This document shows positions 41,487-50,638 of a DNA stretch of 64,000 nucleotides, piece after piece. The notes beneath the pieces were generated by a model. That model did not search any database, had not been told where the DNA came from, and saw only the letters and a list, made by a program, of their open reading frames with translations. The position numbers were made by a program, and so were the translations under genes. The DNA is from Brevibacillus_C sp046036945 (GTDB lineage: Bacteria; Bacillota; Bacilli; Brevibacillales; Brevibacillaceae), in contig NZ_JBJQOQ010000006.1 in assembly GCF_046036945.1 (NCBI RefSeq), positions 129,056-193,055 on the forward strand. The letters are read 5' to 3'. Positions within the stretch are counted from its first letter, which is position 1, and every line of letters begins with the position of its first letter.

Positions 41487-41665
41487 CAAATCAGCTGCTT
41501 TCTGCCAACCCTTATCAGCCCGGTCATCCCGGAGTGTTTCCTCCAGGCAAATTCTTTTCCATTCCACTACATACCTGCTTCTCTTTAAAACTGTTTCTCT
41601 AGACCCACACGAATTTCATTTGTTATGATGAAAATCGCTTGAAATGGTCTTGGGGGATTGAAAAA

Positions 41666-42559
41666 ATGGAAAGCTACCGCGACTATAAAAATGGGGAAAC
41701 TGGGGCCTGTGTCAGTATTGTCACCTTTGTCGTTTTATCGGCAGGCAAACTTTTCATTGGCTATTTTTATCATTCCAAAGCGCTGTACGCTGACGGATTT
41801 AACAATGCCACGGATATTATCGCTTCCCTGGCTATCCTGATTGGACTTCGGATCTCGCAAAAGCCCGCGGACCACGACCACCCCTACGGCCATTTTCGCG
41901 CCGAGACGGTGTCCTCGCTGGTCGCGTCCTTCATCATGCTTGCTGTCGGTCTGCAGGTTTTTTATCAAGGCGTGACGGCGTTTAATCGGCCCCAGACGAC
42001 CGCGCCTGACAGCATCACGGCATGGGTTGCCGCTTTTTCTGCTGTCGTAATGTACCTGGTGTACCGTTACAATACGAGGCTGGCGAAAAAAATAAACAGC
42101 GGCGCCCTCGCAGCGGCGGCCAAGGATAGCCTGTCGGATGCCCTGGTGAGTGTCGGTGCGCTGGTCGCGATTGTGGGCTCAAGGTACGGCATGCCGTGGC
42201 TGGACGCCGTAACAGCCATTCTGATCGGTCTGTTCATCTGCAAAACCGCGTGGGACATCTTCCGGGATGCCACCCACTCGCTCACAGATGGATTTGACTC
42301 CGCAAAGCTGCTCCTGCTCAAAAAGACAATTGCGTCTACTCCCGGCGTTTCCGCGATTCGCGATATAAAAGCCCGGCAGCTCGGCAACCGCGTCCTGGTA
42401 GATGTCGTCATTCTGGTAGAGGATCGCCTGACTGTATGGGAGAGCCACCTCATCACCGAAGAAATCGAGGAGAGAATGCTGAAGAAACATCAAATCAGGT
42501 ATACCCACATTCACATTGAACCCGCAGTGAATACTTCTTCCACTTCCACCTGCAGCTAA
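41666..42559 (+). CDS. Cation diffusion facilitator (Zn/Mn/Fe efflux)
   Basis: A 297-residue CDF exporter with six transmembrane helices and a cytoplasmic C-terminal domain. Metal-site motifs are ALYADGFNNATD in helix 2, DHDHPYGHFRAE after it, and KDSLSDALVSVG in helix 5. It exchanges protons for divalent metal ions. The N/D pattern in helix 2 resembles manganese-type CDFs such as MneP, but the metal is uncertain. The ATG follows TGGGGGATTGAAAAA. Confidence 0.85.
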   Translation: MESYRDYKNGETGACVSIVTFVVLSAGKLFIGYFYHSKALYADGFNNATDIIASLAILIGLRISQKPADHDHPYGHFRAETVSSLVASFIMLAVGLQVFYQGVTAFNRPQTTAPDSITAWVAAFSAVVMYLVYRYNTRLAKKINSGALAAAAKDSLSDALVSVGALVAIVGSRYGMPWLDAVTAILIGLFICKTAWDIFRDATHSLTDGFDSAKLLLLKKTIASTPGVSAIRDIKARQLGNRVLVDVVILVEDRLTVWESHLITEEIEERMLKKHQIRYTHIHIEPAVNTSSTSTCS

Positions 42560-42656
42560 TGCTGATAGGTGTTTTTTTTCCTATCGAGGAAGTAAAGTCC
42601 CAGATTATCCGCGAATTTTGTTATCATGATGATACCAATAGAAATGCGAGGTGGTC

Positions 42657-43355
42657 ATGATGAAGACAATCGGCCTGATCGGCGGGATGAGCTGGGAGTC
42701 ATCGGCGATCTACTATCAACTGATCAACCAGAAAGTGAAAGAAAGGTTGGGCGGGCATCACTCGGCCAAAAGTCTGCTGTATTCGGTAGACTTCCACGAG
42801 ATCAAAAACCTGCAGCACGAAGGCAAGTGGGAACAGGCGACTGAGATCATGATCGATGCGGCCAAAAGACTGGAGCGCGGCGGAGCGGACTTCGTCGTCA
42901 TCTGCACGAACACGATGCACAAAATGGCCAGTGAAGTAGAAGCGGCGATCACCATCCCGCTTTTGCACATTGCCGACGCCACAGCCGGCGAAATACAGCG
43001 GCAGAACATCGAAAAGGTGGGGCTGTTAGCTACCGCGTTTACGATGGAGCAGGATTTTTACAAAGGCAGACTTGCCGAAAGATTCGGTCTGGACGTACTG
43101 GTGCCGGGTGAAGCTGACCGGAAGCTCGTTCATGATATCATCTATCAGGAGCTTTGCCTGGGCGTGATCAAGCGGGAGTCCAAAGACGCTTATGCAGAAA
43201 TCATCAAAAAACTGGTCCGGGACGGGGCAAGGGGGATCATTCTGGGTTGTACGGAGATCACGCTGCTCATCTCCCAGGAAGATTGCGAGGTACCCGTGTT
43301 CGACACGACCAAAATCCACGCCGAATCGGCCGTAGAATGGGCCCTGCGGGCTTAG
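42657..43355 (+). CDS. Aspartate/glutamate racemase family protein
   Basis: A 232-residue cofactor-independent racemase with the two catalytic cysteines C83 (VICTNTMH) and C198 (LGCTEITLL) and the N-terminal IGLIGGMSWES. It probably interconverts L- and D-aspartate or glutamate, as RacX/YgeA-type enzymes do for several amino acids. The ribosome binding site is GCGAGGTGG. An L,D-transpeptidase gene follows 77 bp later; both could serve cell-wall chemistry. Confidence 0.88.
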   Translation: MMKTIGLIGGMSWESSAIYYQLINQKVKERLGGHHSAKSLLYSVDFHEIKNLQHEGKWEQATEIMIDAAKRLERGGADFVVICTNTMHKMASEVEAAITIPLLHIADATAGEIQRQNIEKVGLLATAFTMEQDFYKGRLAERFGLDVLVPGEADRKLVHDIIYQELCLGVIKRESKDAYAEIIKKLVRDGARGIILGCTEITLLISQEDCEVPVFDTTKIHAESAVEWALRA

Positions 43356-43431
43356 CCCAGGATTGCCGGCAGCCGCGTACAGCTTCGCGGCGGAAGCATA
43401 GGATACAGGAAGCGCGTTTTCCCCTGAGGAG

Positions 43432-43800
43432 GTGAACGTCATTCCTGCCTACCGCATCCGTATATCCATATCGAAGCTGACGCTGTACTTGTACGATGGA
43501 GATCGCCTTGTGCGCTCGTTTCCTGTGGCCTTGGGCAAGATCGCCACAGCTACGCCGCGCGGAGATTTTACCATCGTCAGCAAAGTCCCCTACCCGAATT
43601 CCTATCCGGGCGGGCCTTTGAGCGCATTCGGCACGATGTGGATGGGGCTCAGCAAGCCGCACTACGGCATTCACGGCACCAACAACCCTGCCTCGATCGG
43701 CAAGTACGTCTCCCACGGCTGCATTCGCATGTACAATCAAGATGTGGAGGCACTGGCCAGGCTCGTGCCTATCGGAACACCCGTCAGCATTCGCGAATAA
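43432..43800 (+). CDS. Minimal L,D-transpeptidase (YkuD domain)
   Basis: A protein of about 120 residues consisting of only the YkuD domain, with the catalytic motif HGTNNPASIG...SHGCIRM. It cross-links peptidoglycan or attaches proteins by 3-3 type linkages. No signal peptide or LysM domain is present. The GTG at 43432 overlaps the AGGAGG (43427-43432) and cannot be read from it. The correctly spaced codon is ATT at 43441, so a rare ATT start is likely; the outer GTG is given as the limit. Confidence 0.8.
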   Translation: MNVIPAYRIRISISKLTLYLYDGDRLVRSFPVALGKIATATPRGDFTIVSKVPYPNSYPGGPLSAFGTMWMGLSKPHYGIHGTNNPASIGKYVSHGCIRMYNQDVEALARLVPIGTPVSIRE

Positions 43801-43891
43801 CATTTCTAGCCATACCATCGGATGATGGACTATAATTTTATTGAAAACACAACTGTACACTTTTTTGCGTACGACAAACGGGGGAAAACCT

Positions 43892-44656
43892 TTGAAAAAA
43901 ATCCTGCTGCTGCTCGTCTCCCTTTGCCTCTTGACCGTTCCTCTCTGCGCAGCCGCCGCAGAGCAACGCCAGGAACAACCGCTGGATATCGAGGTGACCA
44001 ATGTAACCCAAAACCGCGATACCCTGATCGTTCATGCGATCATCGCCAACGTCGGAAATGCGACGCTGGATCACTTTACCGACCTGCAGCTGAATGTCTA
44101 CAACAATGACGATGATTCGACCGGTTTGCGCAATGAAGGGAAGTATTCCGGCGAGATCGCCCTGTCTGCCCTGACATTGGCTCCGGGTCAAACCATACCA
44201 GCGACTTTTGCCCTCTACGACACGAAAGATATGAATGTGAACACCGTTATATTTAAATGGGCGGCCCACTACCAGGCCGCTGACACGCCCGACTTTACGA
44301 CAGGCATTCACGTCTTCATCGACGGTTCAGAGCTTCGCACAGATGCCCCGCCGCTGATGGTCAAAGACACGACGCTTGTGCCGATGCGGGCTGTCTTCGA
44401 ACAGCTGGGGGCAGACGTCGCTTGGGATCCGCAAACCCAAACCGTGGAAGTCACGAAAGGGGATACCAAGGTAACGCATGTCGTAGGCTCCTCTGTATTG
44501 GAAGTAAATGGACGCGAGGTCAAACTGGATGTGCCCTCGATGACCATAAGCGGCCGCACCATGGTGCCGCTCCGGGCCTTTACCAGCAGTCTGGACTGCA
44601 GCGTGCAGTGGGGAAGAACGGGGGAAGCGACGACCATCGCCATCACGTCTTGGTAG
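43892..44656 (+). CDS. Secreted protein with copper amine oxidase N-terminal (stalk) domain
   Basis: A 254-residue exported protein. A signal peptide (LKKILLLLVSLCLLTVPLCAAAA) is followed by an Ig-like or CARDB-like domain (residues 30-145, VTNVTQNRDTLIVHAIIANVG), then a CuAO-N1 domain (150-254, IDGSELRTDAPPLMVKDTTLVPMRAVFEQLG and RTMVPLRAFTSSL). Such stalk domains are common on exported proteins of Paenibacillaceae, probably for cell-wall association. The TTG at 43892 after GGGGGAAAACC is chosen; the ATG at 43841 lacks a ribosome binding site. Confidence 0.8.
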   Translation: MKKILLLLVSLCLLTVPLCAAAAEQRQEQPLDIEVTNVTQNRDTLIVHAIIANVGNATLDHFTDLQLNVYNNDDDSTGLRNEGKYSGEIALSALTLAPGQTIPATFALYDTKDMNVNTVIFKWAAHYQAADTPDFTTGIHVFIDGSELRTDAPPLMVKDTTLVPMRAVFEQLGADVAWDPQTQTVEVTKGDTKVTHVVGSSVLEVNGREVKLDVPSMTISGRTMVPLRAFTSSLDCSVQWGRTGEATTIAITSW

Positions 44657-44659
44657 CGC

Positions 44660-44709
44660 AAAAACACTCTCTTGCGGAGATTCCGAATTCTCTGCGAGAG
44701 AGTGTTTTT
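44660..44709. terminator. Bidirectional terminator
   Basis: AAAAACACTCTCT (44660-44672) pairs with AGAGAGTGTTTTT (44697-44709), with inner GAGA/TCTC pairing. It serves both the stalk-domain gene and the convergent sulfur operon. Confidence 0.92.
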
Positions 44710-44712
44710 GTA

Positions 44713-46053
44713 TCATCCTCTTGTCATTTGTTTGGCGTACCGGTTCACCGGTTTGGGCAGGCCAAGATGATCGCGCAAGGTGCTGCCGGTGTATTCAGTC
44801 CGGAAGCTGCCCCTCTCCTGCAGAATGGGAACGACTTGTTCAACGAAGAGGTCGAGCCCTTCCGGCAGCAGCGGCGGCATGAGGTTGAAGCCGTCAGCGC
44901 CCCCCTGGGCCGCCCATTCCTCCATTATGTCGGCAAGCTGAACCGGCGTTCCCACGAAAATATGGTGTCCCCGCGAGCTGGCGAACGACTTGTACAATTG
45001 GCGAATGGTCATATTTTCCTGTTTTGCCATATCTTTGATCATCTGAAAGCGGGTTTGTTCGGCGTTGGTCGCAAGCAACTCCAGGTCCGGAAGCGGTCCG
45101 TCGAGCGGATACGGTGAGAGATCAAAGCCTCCCAGAAAAAAGGACAAGATGCCAAGTCCAACTGACGGCAGAATGCAGTCTTGCAGCTCCTCGAACTTTT
45201 CCTTAGCTTCCGCTTCGGTCTCTCCAATGATCGGAAAGATGCCGGGCATGATGCTGATCTCATCAGGCGAGCGCCCGTACATGGCCGCTTTGTCCTTTAT
45301 GCTCTTGTAAAAGGCTTGGGCGCCAGACAGGTTGTTCTGGACGGTAAAGACCACCTCCGCAGTCCGCGCCGCCAAGTGCTGACCTGTCTGTGATGAGCCC
45401 GCCTGGATAATCACAGGCTGCCCTTGCGGCGATCTGGCTGTATCCAACGGTCCGCGAACGGAGAAAAACTCCCCCTTGTGATGCAGCTCGTGCCATTTGT
45501 GGGGGTCGAAATACACGCCGGACGCTTTGTCGCGGACGAATGCATCCTCTTCCCAAGAGTCCCACAAGCCCTTGACCACCTCGACAAACTCTTCTGCCCG
45601 CTTGTAGCGAAGGCTGTGCTCGGGATGTGCCTCCTGGCTGAAATTCAGCGCCGTCGACTCAACGGAACAGGTCACGACATTCCACCCTGCCCTCCCGCCG
45701 CTTAAGTGGTCAAGCGAAGCAAACTGGCGGGCGATGTGAAACGGCTCGCTGTACGTCGTCGTGGCGGTTGCGGCCAGGCCTATTTTCGACGTTACCACGG
45801 CCAGTGCAGCCAGCAGGGTAAACGGTTCAAATCGCGTCAATACGTTGGGATGCGAGTCGGGGGCGATCGACAGGCTGTCCGCCAAAAACAACATATCCAG
45901 TTTTCCCCGCTCTGCCGTTTGGGCCAGTTGTTGGAAATAGGCAAAATCCAGGCTTCGATCCGGCTGTGCCTGCGGGTGCCGCCAAGAGGCGACATGATGT
46001 CCGGTACCGGCTAAAAAAACGCCGAGCTTTAGCTGTTTCTTTGCTTTTTCCAT
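44713..46053 (-). CDS. FMN-dependent monooxygenase, YxeK/CmoJ-like (copy 1)
   Basis: A 446-residue class C flavin monooxygenase of the NtaA/SnaA/DszA group. Recognisable parts are VFLAGTGHHVASWRHPQA at the N-terminus, TYSEPFHIARQFASLDHLSGGRAGWNVVT, and VIIQAGSSQTGQHLAARTAE. In B. subtilis YxeK oxidatively cleaves N-acetyl-S-(2-succino)cysteine and CmoJ acts on related N-acetyl-S-alkylcysteines, both using reduced FMN from a partner reductase. It is the last gene of the ten-gene sulfur operon and is a close paralogue of the gene at 52181. Confidence 0.85.
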   Translation of the reverse strand: MEKAKKQLKLGVFLAGTGHHVASWRHPQAQPDRSLDFAYFQQLAQTAERGKLDMLFLADSLSIAPDSHPNVLTRFEPFTLLAALAVVTSKIGLAATATTTYSEPFHIARQFASLDHLSGGRAGWNVVTCSVESTALNFSQEAHPEHSLRYKRAEEFVEVVKGLWDSWEEDAFVRDKASGVYFDPHKWHELHHKGEFFSVRGPLDTARSPQGQPVIIQAGSSQTGQHLAARTAEVVFTVQNNLSGAQAFYKSIKDKAAMYGRSPDEISIMPGIFPIIGETEAEAKEKFEELQDCILPSVGLGILSFFLGGFDLSPYPLDGPLPDLELLATNAEQTRFQMIKDMAKQENMTIRQLYKSFASSRGHHIFVGTPVQLADIMEEWAAQGGADGFNLMPPLLPEGLDLFVEQVVPILQERGSFRTEYTGSTLRDHLGLPKPVNRYAKQMTRG

Positions 46054-46138
46054 GTCTGCTGCAAAAACATCCTTCCCCGGTAGATTTTATTTAGCAGTTT
46101 TATTTTACCAGAGGAAAGGGGAGCTGATTGTTCTTTCC

Positions 46139-47491
46139 TTACAATAAGGCAAGCAAATTCTGCAAATCCGCCTCGCTGTGCAAGCCTGCGATCGCGGCAA
46201 TCACCTGCTCTGCCCTGGCTTGGTCATCGGGCAGGGCATCCGTCAGCTTTTGCTGAAGCTCGGCTGGCGACAGGCAATTGCCGGGGGCTCCCCGCGGCCG
46301 GTCGACACGCGCCGCATACACGCGGCCTTCCCTCGTGATGACTTTCACAATCGTAAACCGCCCTTTTGGCACGGCATGGGGGGCCGGCTGTACCGTCGCG
46401 TCATAGGATCGCTCTATACGCTGCATAAACCGCAGGATGTCTGCCGGAATCGGCGCATTGGCGAAGCTGCCGAGCGACAGCGGGACGCCGTGCAGCGCCA
46501 GTGCTACGACGTATTCCACGCTGAACCGTCCCTGCTCGCCCGTCTGCGGACGCCTCTCCACCAAGGCCGCGTCGCCGCCCGGTGGAAACGCGATCTCGAC
46601 GTGTTCAATCTCCGCTGCGGAGAATGCCCCGCTGTTCGCCAGCTCAAGCGCGGCGTCCGCCGCATGATGTGCGGCCGAGCAGAACGGATACACCTTGAAC
46701 CAGAGGCCGGGATCGGCAATCTTCCACGGCTTTCCCCAGTCTTTGACCAGGACTTGCTCGGCCAGCGCCAAATCGCCGTACAGGCCAAAGAAGCCAAGCT
46801 TTCCATCCAGCGCACGGCGCGATCCGCCAAAACCGGACTGGGCCAGCTTCACCGCCAAAAGGCCGGCCTGGGCAGCCAGACCGGCGTGCAGCGGCTTCGC
46901 CTCTGTGCCGAATTGAGCCCGCAGGCCGCTCGTTTGCGTCGCGGCAAAGCCGATCGCCTTTTCCATCTCCTCCTCCGGGAAGCCCATGGCGTAACCGGCG
47001 GCGACAGCGGCGGCAATCGTCCCCAGCGTCGCAGTATTGTGCCAGCCTTTTGCATAGTGGTCGGGCCCGATCGAAAGTCCCAGTCTCGCCATCGTCTCTA
47101 CCCCGACGGCGTACGCCGCCAAAAAGCGCTCACCGCTCAGCCTGCCGGCCGCCGCGACGGACAGCAGCGCCGGCAGGATCACGGTGCTGGGGTGGCCGCG
47201 CACATCGGCATGGACATCGTCAAAATCGAGCGCATGGCCGAGGTAGCCGTTCAAAAGCGCGGCCTGAAGAAAACTTGCCCGCCGCTGCTGCCCGATCACC
47301 GGAACATCCGCATTCCCCCCCTCGGCGGCAAACACCTCCCATAGCTTGGCGATTCCGGCATCGCCGCGGGCGGCAAAACTGGAAGCAAGATAGTCGACGA
47401 CACCCGAGCGGGCGGCAGCCATCGCCTCCCGCCCCGGACGAGCAGAAACGGCGAGCCGGGCCAGCTCGCCAGTCAACGTGTGATCGCTCAT
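46139..47491 (-). CDS. MmgE/PrpD family protein, YxeQ-like
   Basis: A 450-residue protein of the 2-methylcitrate dehydratase fold (GHALDFDDVHADVRGHPSTVI near residue 75, GWHNTATLGTIAAA near 145, KVYPFCSAAHHAAD near 260). Family members dehydrate or isomerise small di- and tricarboxylic acids. B. subtilis YxeQ, of the same family, sits in the S-(2-succino)cysteine operon with an unresolved role. The ATG at 47491 after GAGAGGTGTAC is preferred to the longer frame, which overlaps the ATPase gene. It may handle the succinyl-derived acid moiety or correct substrate stereochemistry. Confidence 0.85.
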   Translation of the reverse strand: MSDHTLTGELARLAVSARPGREAMAAARSGVVDYLASSFAARGDAGIAKLWEVFAAEGGNADVPVIGQQRRASFLQAALLNGYLGHALDFDDVHADVRGHPSTVILPALLSVAAAGRLSGERFLAAYAVGVETMARLGLSIGPDHYAKGWHNTATLGTIAAAVAAGYAMGFPEEEMEKAIGFAATQTSGLRAQFGTEAKPLHAGLAAQAGLLAVKLAQSGFGGSRRALDGKLGFFGLYGDLALAEQVLVKDWGKPWKIADPGLWFKVYPFCSAAHHAADAALELANSGAFSAAEIEHVEIAFPPGGDAALVERRPQTGEQGRFSVEYVVALALHGVPLSLGSFANAPIPADILRFMQRIERSYDATVQPAPHAVPKGRFTIVKVITREGRVYAARVDRPRGAPGNCLSPAELQQKLTDALPDDQARAEQVIAAIAGLHSEADLQNLLALL

Positions 47492-47517
47492 GTACACCTC
47501 TCCCTCACCAGCCCGGG

Positions 47518-48270
47518 TCAACCGATCAGCTCCAGGGGAGCTCCCACCTGCTGGATAAATTTCTTCGTCCGCGGATTTTGCGGGTCGCCGAATATCTCTT
47601 CCGGCGTTCCCTGTTCCACGATCTTGCCCTCCGCCATAAAGATCACCTTGTCGGCTACTTCCCGCGCGAAAGCCATCTCATGGGTGACGATGAGCATCGT
47701 CGTCTGCCTCTCAGCGATCGCTTTGATGACCTGCAGGACTTCGGCCACGAGCTCGGGGTCAAGCGCCGAGGTCGGCTCGTCCAACAGAATCGCGTGCGGA
47801 TTGACCGCCAGCGCCCGGGCGATTCCGATGCGCTGCTGCTGCCCGCCGGACAGCGTAATCGGATAGCTGTCGGCCTTATGTGCCAGCCCGACTTGTTCCA
47901 GCAGCGCTTCGCCCACTTTTCTGGCTTCCTCGGGCTTCATCTTTTTCGTGACCAGGAGCGATTCGGTGATATTTTGCAGGGCAGTCTTGTTTTTGAACAA
48001 ATTGTAGTTTTGAAAGACCATCGCAGTTTGCTGGCGCAGAAAATGAGCTTCCCTGCGGCTGTACTTCTTCGCTGAAAGTGTCGCTTCCCCGATCTCAATC
48101 GTCCCGTCGTCCGGCTTCTCCAGCAGGTTGAGACACCGAAGCAGCGTCGATTTGCCTGAACCGGAGGGGCCGATGATCGCCACGACTTCTCCGCGCTGCA
48201 CTTCCAGGTCAATTCCGTCCAGGACGACGAGCTCGCCAAATCGCTTGCGTAAATTTGTCACTTTCATCAT
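47518..48270 (-). CDS. Polar amino-acid ABC importer ATPase (YxeO/TcyN-like)
   Basis: A 250-residue ATPase with Walker A GPSGSGKST, signature LSGGQQQRIGIARAL and Walker B AILLDEPTSALD, plus the QQTAMVFQNYNLFKNKTAL stretch typical of the GlnQ/TcyN branch. The start is an ATG-ATG pair after GGAGGAACCGCG. It energises the permease encoded immediately upstream. In the yxe and ytm loci of B. subtilis the equivalent importers take up cystine or S-substituted cysteines. Confidence 0.92.
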   Translation of the reverse strand: MMKVTNLRKRFGELVVLDGIDLEVQRGEVVAIIGPSGSGKSTLLRCLNLLEKPDDGTIEIGEATLSAKKYSRREAHFLRQQTAMVFQNYNLFKNKTALQNITESLLVTKKMKPEEARKVGEALLEQVGLAHKADSYPITLSGGQQQRIGIARALAVNPHAILLDEPTSALDPELVAEVLQVIKAIAERQTTMLIVTHEMAFAREVADKVIFMAEGKIVEQGTPEEIFGDPQNPRTKKFIQQVGAPLELIG

Positions 48271-48281
48271 CGCGGTTCCTC

Positions 48282-48953
48282 CTAGTTTTTATACGGCTTG
48301 CTGAGCTTGTTCTCGACGAACTGCTGCAAGAAGCTGTAGACGATGGTCACGAACCAGTAGACGATCGCCACCGCCAGATAGGTTTCGAAGAATTTCAGCG
48401 AAGCCGACGCCATCATCTTGCCTTGGGCAAACAATTCGGCAACGCCGAGGGTGAAGGCCAGCGAAGTCTCTTTCAACAGACCGATAAAGGTATTGCCCGT
48501 CGCCGGGATGGCGTTTCTCGTCGCCTGCGGCAGAATAATCCGCCGGTACGCCTGGATTCTCGTCATCCCGACAGAGAGACATGCTTCCAACTGTCCTTCG
48601 TCGACCGAATTTAGGGCTGCCCGGAAGATCTCCGCCAGATAAGCGGAGTTCTTCAGGCTTAAACCGATGATCGCCGCGGACAGTGCGTTCAGCACGCTAA
48701 AGGAGGGAAACAATTGCGGCAAACCGTAATAAATCAGGAACAACTGCACCAGTGTGGGCGTCCCGCGAAAAAACGAGATGTACACAGTGGCCAATTGATA
48801 GATCACCGGAATCCGGTTTTTTGTCATTACCGCCATGAACAAGCCGATCAGGATGGCAAAGACCATCGAGACCACAGCCATGACCAGTGTCAGCGGAAGG
48901 TACTTGAGCAGGGTTGGAAAGACTTCCAGCATGTATTGGCCGTCAAAATTCAT
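48282..48953 (-). CDS. Polar amino-acid ABC importer permease (YxeN/TcyM-like)
   Basis: A 223-residue permease of the HisM/GlnP type with about five helices. FFRGTPTLVQLFLIYYGLP lies near residue 58, and the ATPase-docking loop EACLSVGMTRIQAYRRIILPQA at about 130-150. It probably works as a homodimer. It is flanked by two binding-protein genes and the ATPase gene, all in one direction with short gaps. Confidence 0.92.
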   Translation of the reverse strand: MNFDGQYMLEVFPTLLKYLPLTLVMAVVSMVFAILIGLFMAVMTKNRIPVIYQLATVYISFFRGTPTLVQLFLIYYGLPQLFPSFSVLNALSAAIIGLSLKNSAYLAEIFRAALNSVDEGQLEACLSVGMTRIQAYRRIILPQATRNAIPATGNTFIGLLKETSLAFTLGVAELFAQGKMMASASLKFFETYLAVAIVYWFVTIVYSFLQQFVENKLSKPYKN

Positions 48954-48974
48954 CGTTGCCTGATCCCTCCCACA

Positions 48975-49808
48975 CTACGGCTGGTTCGCCATTTTGACCG
49001 TTACATCGTCCTTAAAGTACTTTTCTGACAGTTTTTTCAAGGTCCCGTCTTCGCGAAGCTCCGACAAAACCTTGTCAAACTCTTCGCGGATCTTGTCGTG
49101 ACGTTCGTCTTTCGGGAACGGAAATGCCACGGATTCGTAAGTAATCGGATCCCCGGCCAGCTTTAGCGGCAGACCGCTTTTTTCGATTTGCGCCAGCAGG
49201 ACGCTGCGGCCGTTCACGTAAGCGTCAACGCGGCCATAGGCGACATCGTTTAAGGTTCCTTCTTGTGACTCATAGGTTTTGATGTTGATTTCCTTATTGG
49301 GATCCTGCTTTTCCAGATTTTTCGCGTGGTTTGATCCCAGGACGGCCGCTACCGTCTTTCCTTTCAAGTCGGCGACGCCGTGAATGTCGTTGTTGTCGTT
49401 TTTCACGACGATTTGTGTGCCCGCATAAGCGTATGGCTGCGTAAAATGAAATTTTTCCTTCCGCTGTTCCGTGACGGCGACCTGGTTGGAGACGGTATCG
49501 ATCCGGCCGGTTTCCAGCTGTCCCATGACGCCGCTGAATTCGGCCAGATGCCACTCTACCTTGTAGCCCAGCTTGTCCGCGATCGTCTCGACGACTTCCA
49601 CGTCAAATCCCTGCAGTTTGTCGCCTTCCTTGTAGGCAAACGGGTAGCTTTGCCCCGTCGCCCCTACGCGCAGCACTTTTTCTTCGGAGGCTCCCTGCGA
49701 TCCGGATCCGGCGCCGCCCGTTCCGCTTTCGCCGCCGCTTCCGCAGGCGGTCAACGCGAATAACATCGCCGCCAGTGCTGCCGCCAGCAATCCCTTGCGT
49801 TTATTCAT
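48975..49808 (-). CDS. Amino-acid-binding lipoprotein (YxeM/TcyJ-like, copy A)
   Basis: A 277-residue substrate-binding protein of the SBP-bac-3 family. Lipobox L-T-A-C22 is followed by a Gly/Ser linker, then VLRVGATGQSYPFAYKEGD, FDVEVVETIADKLGYKVEW and the hinge region. It should bind a polar or S-substituted amino acid outside the membrane. A related second binding protein is encoded 12 bp upstream, so one permease is probably fed by two receptors. Confidence 0.9.
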   Translation of the reverse strand: MNKRKGLLAAALAAMLFALTACGSGGESGTGGAGSGSQGASEEKVLRVGATGQSYPFAYKEGDKLQGFDVEVVETIADKLGYKVEWHLAEFSGVMGQLETGRIDTVSNQVAVTEQRKEKFHFTQPYAYAGTQIVVKNDNNDIHGVADLKGKTVAAVLGSNHAKNLEKQDPNKEINIKTYESQEGTLNDVAYGRVDAYVNGRSVLLAQIEKSGLPLKLAGDPITYESVAFPFPKDERHDKIREEFDKVLSELREDGTLKKLSEKYFKDDVTVKMANQP

Positions 49809-49820
49809 AGCGATTCTCCT

Positions 49821-50618
49821 CTATTTGGTTGAGATGTCTTCTTTAAACCATTTCTTTCCGAATTCAGCCAATTTTCCTTCTTCACGCAGTTCTTTCAATG
49901 CTTTGTTGAAATCGTCACGCAGCTTTTCCCCTGCTTCCGTCTTGGCGAACGGGAAGGCAAAGTCGTATTTGACGATGGTCTCGCCGCTCATTTTCAGCGG
50001 CAGCCCGGACTTTTCAATCTTGCTTACGCCGCTGAAGCGATCGTTGATGTAAGCGTCGATCCGGCCGAGGTCGATATCGTTTAAAATGCCTCCCGTATCC
50101 TCGTAGGTGACGATCGTAATCTCCTGGTTTGGATCTTGTTTGCGGACGTATTCCTCGTAAAACGATCCCAGGGCGACGGCCAGTTTCTTGCCTTTCAGAT
50201 CGGACAGCTGCTTGTAGGTATCGTTGTCCTTCTTCACGATCAGCTGGACATCCGGGTAAGCGTAGGCGTCCGAGAAGTAATACTTCTCTTTGCGCTGGTC
50301 GGTGACGGCGGTATGCTCGGCAATGACGTCGATCCGGCCGGTATCAAGCTGCCCTAAGAGTCCGGTAAAATCGGCTGTCGTCCATTCGATGGTGTACCCC
50401 AGCTTCTCGGCAATCGCCCGGGTGACGTCCATGTCGTATCCGTCCAATTCGCCTTTTTCATTTTTCAGCGACCAGGGGTAGGAGGTGCCTTTGGTGCCGA
50501 CGCGCAACACTTTTTTCTCCGCGTCTCCTTCGGCTGCATTGCCTTGTCCGCATGCGGTCAGGGCGAACAGCAGCACGGTGGAAAGGAGAAGAGCGATAGT
50601 TTGTCTGTATCTTTTCAT
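49821..50618 (-). CDS. Amino-acid-binding lipoprotein (YxeM/TcyK-like, copy B)
   Basis: A 265-residue lipoprotein with lipobox L-T-A-C23 and the same fold as copy A (VLRVGTKGTSYPWSLKNEKG, YDMDVTRAIAEKLGYTIEW). The two share many aligned residues but differ in the ligand-cleft region, suggesting duplication and divergence to different S-substituted cysteines. B. subtilis TcyJ/TcyK form a comparable pair. The gene lies between the acetyltransferase gene and copy A. Confidence 0.9.
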   Translation of the reverse strand: MKRYRQTIALLLSTVLLFALTACGQGNAAEGDAEKKVLRVGTKGTSYPWSLKNEKGELDGYDMDVTRAIAEKLGYTIEWTTADFTGLLGQLDTGRIDVIAEHTAVTDQRKEKYYFSDAYAYPDVQLIVKKDNDTYKQLSDLKGKKLAVALGSFYEEYVRKQDPNQEITIVTYEDTGGILNDIDLGRIDAYINDRFSGVSKIEKSGLPLKMSGETIVKYDFAFPFAKTEAGEKLRDDFNKALKELREEGKLAEFGKKWFKEDISTK

Positions 50619-50638
50619 CTGTCAGTCAGTCCTTATGG

